A stretch of 16,732 nt of DNA, from contig JAKSAU010000517.1 of assembly GCA_022361535.1 (NCBI GenBank), positions 1-16,732 on the forward strand, given 5' to 3'. Shown one piece after another: positions 15,293 through 16,732 of this stretch. Each line of letters starts with the position of its first letter. Positions within the stretch are counted from its first letter, which is position 1. Below the pieces are notes generated by a model, which did no database searches, was not told the origin of the DNA, and saw only the letters and a program-made list of their open reading frames with translations. The translations under genes and the position numbers were made by a program. This DNA is from Desulfobacterales bacterium. GTDB lineage: Bacteria > Desulfobacterota > Desulfobacteria > Desulfobacterales > Desulfobacteraceae.

Positions 15293-16159
15293 TTAAAATG
15301 CCTCTTTACAAATCCGGCCGATCTCACCTAAGTTCTCGCAGACATGAATTCCATTGTCTTTGAATGCCTTGATTTTTGCTTCGCCCGTACCGCTGGAACC
15401 TGAGATAATGGCCCCGGCATGCCCCATTCGTCTGCCGGGAGGTGCTGTCAGCCCTGCGATAAATCCAACAACCGGTTTTGTAACATTTGCTTTAATATAT
15501 GCTGCTGCCTCTTCTTCTGCACTGCCTCCAATTTCCCCGACCATGACGATAGCGCTTGTTTCGTCATCAGCCTGGAATGCAGACAATACATCTATAAAAT
15601 TGGTACCGTTTACAGGATCGCCCCCAATACCGATACAGGTAGATTGACCCATATTAAGCTTGGTCAGCTGGTCCACTACCTCATAGGTCAGGGTGCCGGA
15701 TCTTGAAACAACACCAACATTTCCCTTTTTGTGAATCTTGCCGGGCATGATACCGATCTTGCACTCGTCCGGAGTAATTATTCCCGGGCAGTTGGGACCG
15801 ATGAGCCGACAGTTTTTGCTTGCCAGAAAATTCTTAACTTTTACCATGTCCATGATGGGAATGCCTTCGGTAATGCAAACAATCAGCTCTACGCCTGCAT
15901 CAGCCACTTCCATAATGGCATCCGCCCCAAAAGGCGGGGGGACGAAAATCAAGGAGGCATTGGCCCCTGTTTCTTTTACACCCTGGGCCACGGTATTGAA
16001 TACCGGGACTTCGTCCATATTTTGTCCGCCCTTGCCGGGTGTTACACCTGCAACGATATTGGTACCGTATTCAATACACTGCCGGGCATGAAAACTGCCT
16101 TCATTACCGGTAATGCCCTGGACCAAGAGCCTGGTGTCCTTATTTACAAATATACTCAC
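15293..16159 (-). CDS. sucD: Succinyl-CoA synthetase alpha subunit
   Basis: A 288-residue subunit that, with SucC, interconverts succinyl-CoA plus ADP/GDP and phosphate with succinate, CoA and ATP/GTP. The N-terminal CoA-binding Rossmann domain includes [17 protein letters not shown] (11-27) and [10 protein letters not shown] (36-45). The C-terminal half contains [32 protein letters not shown] and the phosphohistidine loop [10 protein letters not shown] with His247 (E. coli His246). The start codon is GTG at 16159, with GGAG upstream in the 12-bp gap after the sucC stop. It is co-transcribed with sucC and, 24 bp downstream, sdhC, so substrate-level phosphorylation is genetically linked to succinate oxidation. 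Confidence 0.97.
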   Translation of the reverse strand: MSIFVNKDTRLLVQGITGNEGSFHARQCIEYGTNIVAGVTPGKGGQNMDEVPVFNTVAQGVKETGANASLIFVPPPFGADAIMEVADAGVELIVCITEGIPIMDMVKVKNFLASKNCRLIGPNCPGIITPDECKIGIMPGKIHKKGNVGVVSRSGTLTYEVVDQLTKLNMGQSTCIGIGGDPVNGTNFIDVLSAFQADDETSAIVMVGEIGGSAEEEAAAYIKANVTKPVVGFIAGLTAPPGRRMGHAGAIISGSSGTGEAKIKAFKDNGIHVCENLGEIGRICKEAF

Positions 16160-16171
16160 GTTCGGTCTCCT

Positions 16172-16732
16172 TTAGTTAACAGCCGCAGCGATTTTCTGTG
16201 CTGCATCTGAAAGATCGGTTGCAGAGGTCAGGTTAAGCCCGGCATCAGCCAGGATCTTCTTGCCTTCGGTCACATTGGTGCCTTCCATACGAACCACCAC
16301 CGGGATGTTGATGCCGGTCTTTTTAGCTGCATCCACAACACCCTGGGCAAAAATATCACACCGCAAAATACCGCCGAAAATATTGATAAGAACCGCCTTC
16401 ACCTTATCATCAGCCAGAATAATCCTGAATGCGTTTTCTACCTGTTCGGAAGATGCGCCGCCGCCCACATCCATGAAGTTTGCAGGAGTGGCTCCGGCAT
16501 TTTTAATGATATCCATGGTGGCCATGGCAAGACCGGCGCCGTTAACGATGTTGCCCACATTGCCGTCAAGGTTGATATAGTTCAGATTGAATTTAGACGC
16601 TTCGACTTCAAGTGGATCTTCTTCTGTCAGGTCACGAAGTTCCAGCAGGTCTTTATGACGGTACAAGGCGTTGGAATCAAAATCCACTTTTGCATCCAAC
16701 GCCAGCACCTGCTCATCTGCTGTCAGGATGAG
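16172..16732 (-). CDS. sucC: Succinyl-CoA synthetase beta subunit, N-terminal part outside window
   Basis: The C-terminal 186 residues of the ATP-grasp beta subunit; the frame is open to the last base of the window, and the full protein is normally about 390 residues. Visible landmarks are [18 protein letters not shown] near the edge (end of the ATP-grasp domain), [54 protein letters not shown] and the phosphate-contact stretch [16 protein letters not shown]. All of these are standard for the flavodoxin-like C-terminal domain that binds the alpha subunit. It ends 12 bp before the sucD start. The upstream promoter and nucleotide-specificity residues lie outside the window. Confidence 0.96.
   Translation of the reverse strand, partial: LILTADEQVLALDAKVDFDSNALYRHKDLLELRDLTEEDPLEVEASKFNLNYINLDGNVGNIVNGAGLAMATMDIIKNAGATPANFMDVGGGASSEQVENAFRIILADDKVKAVLINIFGGILRCDIFAQGVVDAAKKTGINIPVVVRMEGTNVTEGKKILADAGLNLTSATDLSDAAQKIAAAVN

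Noticed and set aside
1..16732. CRISPR array, tRNA, rRNA, integrase or insertion-sequence transposase
   Set aside because: I saw no regularly spaced direct repeats, no cloverleaf-like tRNA sequence, and no transposase or integrase reading frame on either strand.

Overview
The window looks like chromosome from an anaerobic sulfate-reducing deltaproteobacterium (Desulfobacterota, Desulfobacteraceae-like). This placement is an inference. It rests on a complete run of TCA-cycle genes with a Wolinella-type (diheme, menaquinone-linked) succinate dehydrogenase, an oxygen-sensitive class I Fe-S fumarase, a PEP-CTERM protein remnant, and a YdjI-like SPFH/zinc-ribbon gene pair. No rRNA or tRNA is present to fix the taxonomy.

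Left edge (1-1360): the 5' part of a class II fumarase gene (fumC, minus strand) runs off the window. Upstream of it are a weak promoter candidate, a 78-bp structured palindromic repeat (1084-1161) and a weak terminator for the next gene cluster.

Accessory AT-rich island (1361-3977): a minus-strand cluster holds a decayed PEP-CTERM exported-protein gene (about 3490-2951) followed by two tandem paralogous exported proteins (2954-2151 and 2158-1361). Start and stop codons overlap at both junctions. About 490 bp of AT-rich DNA with no convincing gene separates it from the next block.

Plus-strand operon (3978-7431): a HAD-IB phosphatase, a four-helix membrane protein, an SPFH (YdjI-like) protein with three C-terminal zinc ribbons, and a second zinc-ribbon protein. 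The last gene appears to start at a non-ATG codon overlapping the previous stop, so its N-terminal zinc ribbon is easily missed. A second, inverted copy of the palindromic repeat (7461-7537) follows it. Next come a perfect 18-bp palindrome over a putative promoter and a lipoprotein gene (7757-8425). The lipoprotein gene converges, with a 4-bp 3' overlap, on a minus-strand pair: a small exported protein and a periplasmic solute-binding-like protein.

Central metabolism block (9657-16732, all minus strand): sucC (partial), sucD, sdhC, sdhA, sdhB, then a 122-bp imperfect palindrome and a terminator-like hairpin, then fumA and a strong terminator. These enzymes convert succinyl-CoA to succinate, fumarate and malate (or the reverse). 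SdhA/B/C match Wolinella succinogenes FrdABC motif for motif, including the cluster ligands, four heme histidines and two functionally important glutamates. SdhC also carries an unusual His/Glu/Asp/Ala-rich C-terminal tail of about 100 residues, predicted to face the periplasm.

The points most worth a second look are the two covarying palindromic repeats, the SdhC tail, the hairpin in the fumA leader, the mosaic tandem paralogs beside the PEP-CTERM pseudogene, and the hidden zinc-ribbon N-terminus.
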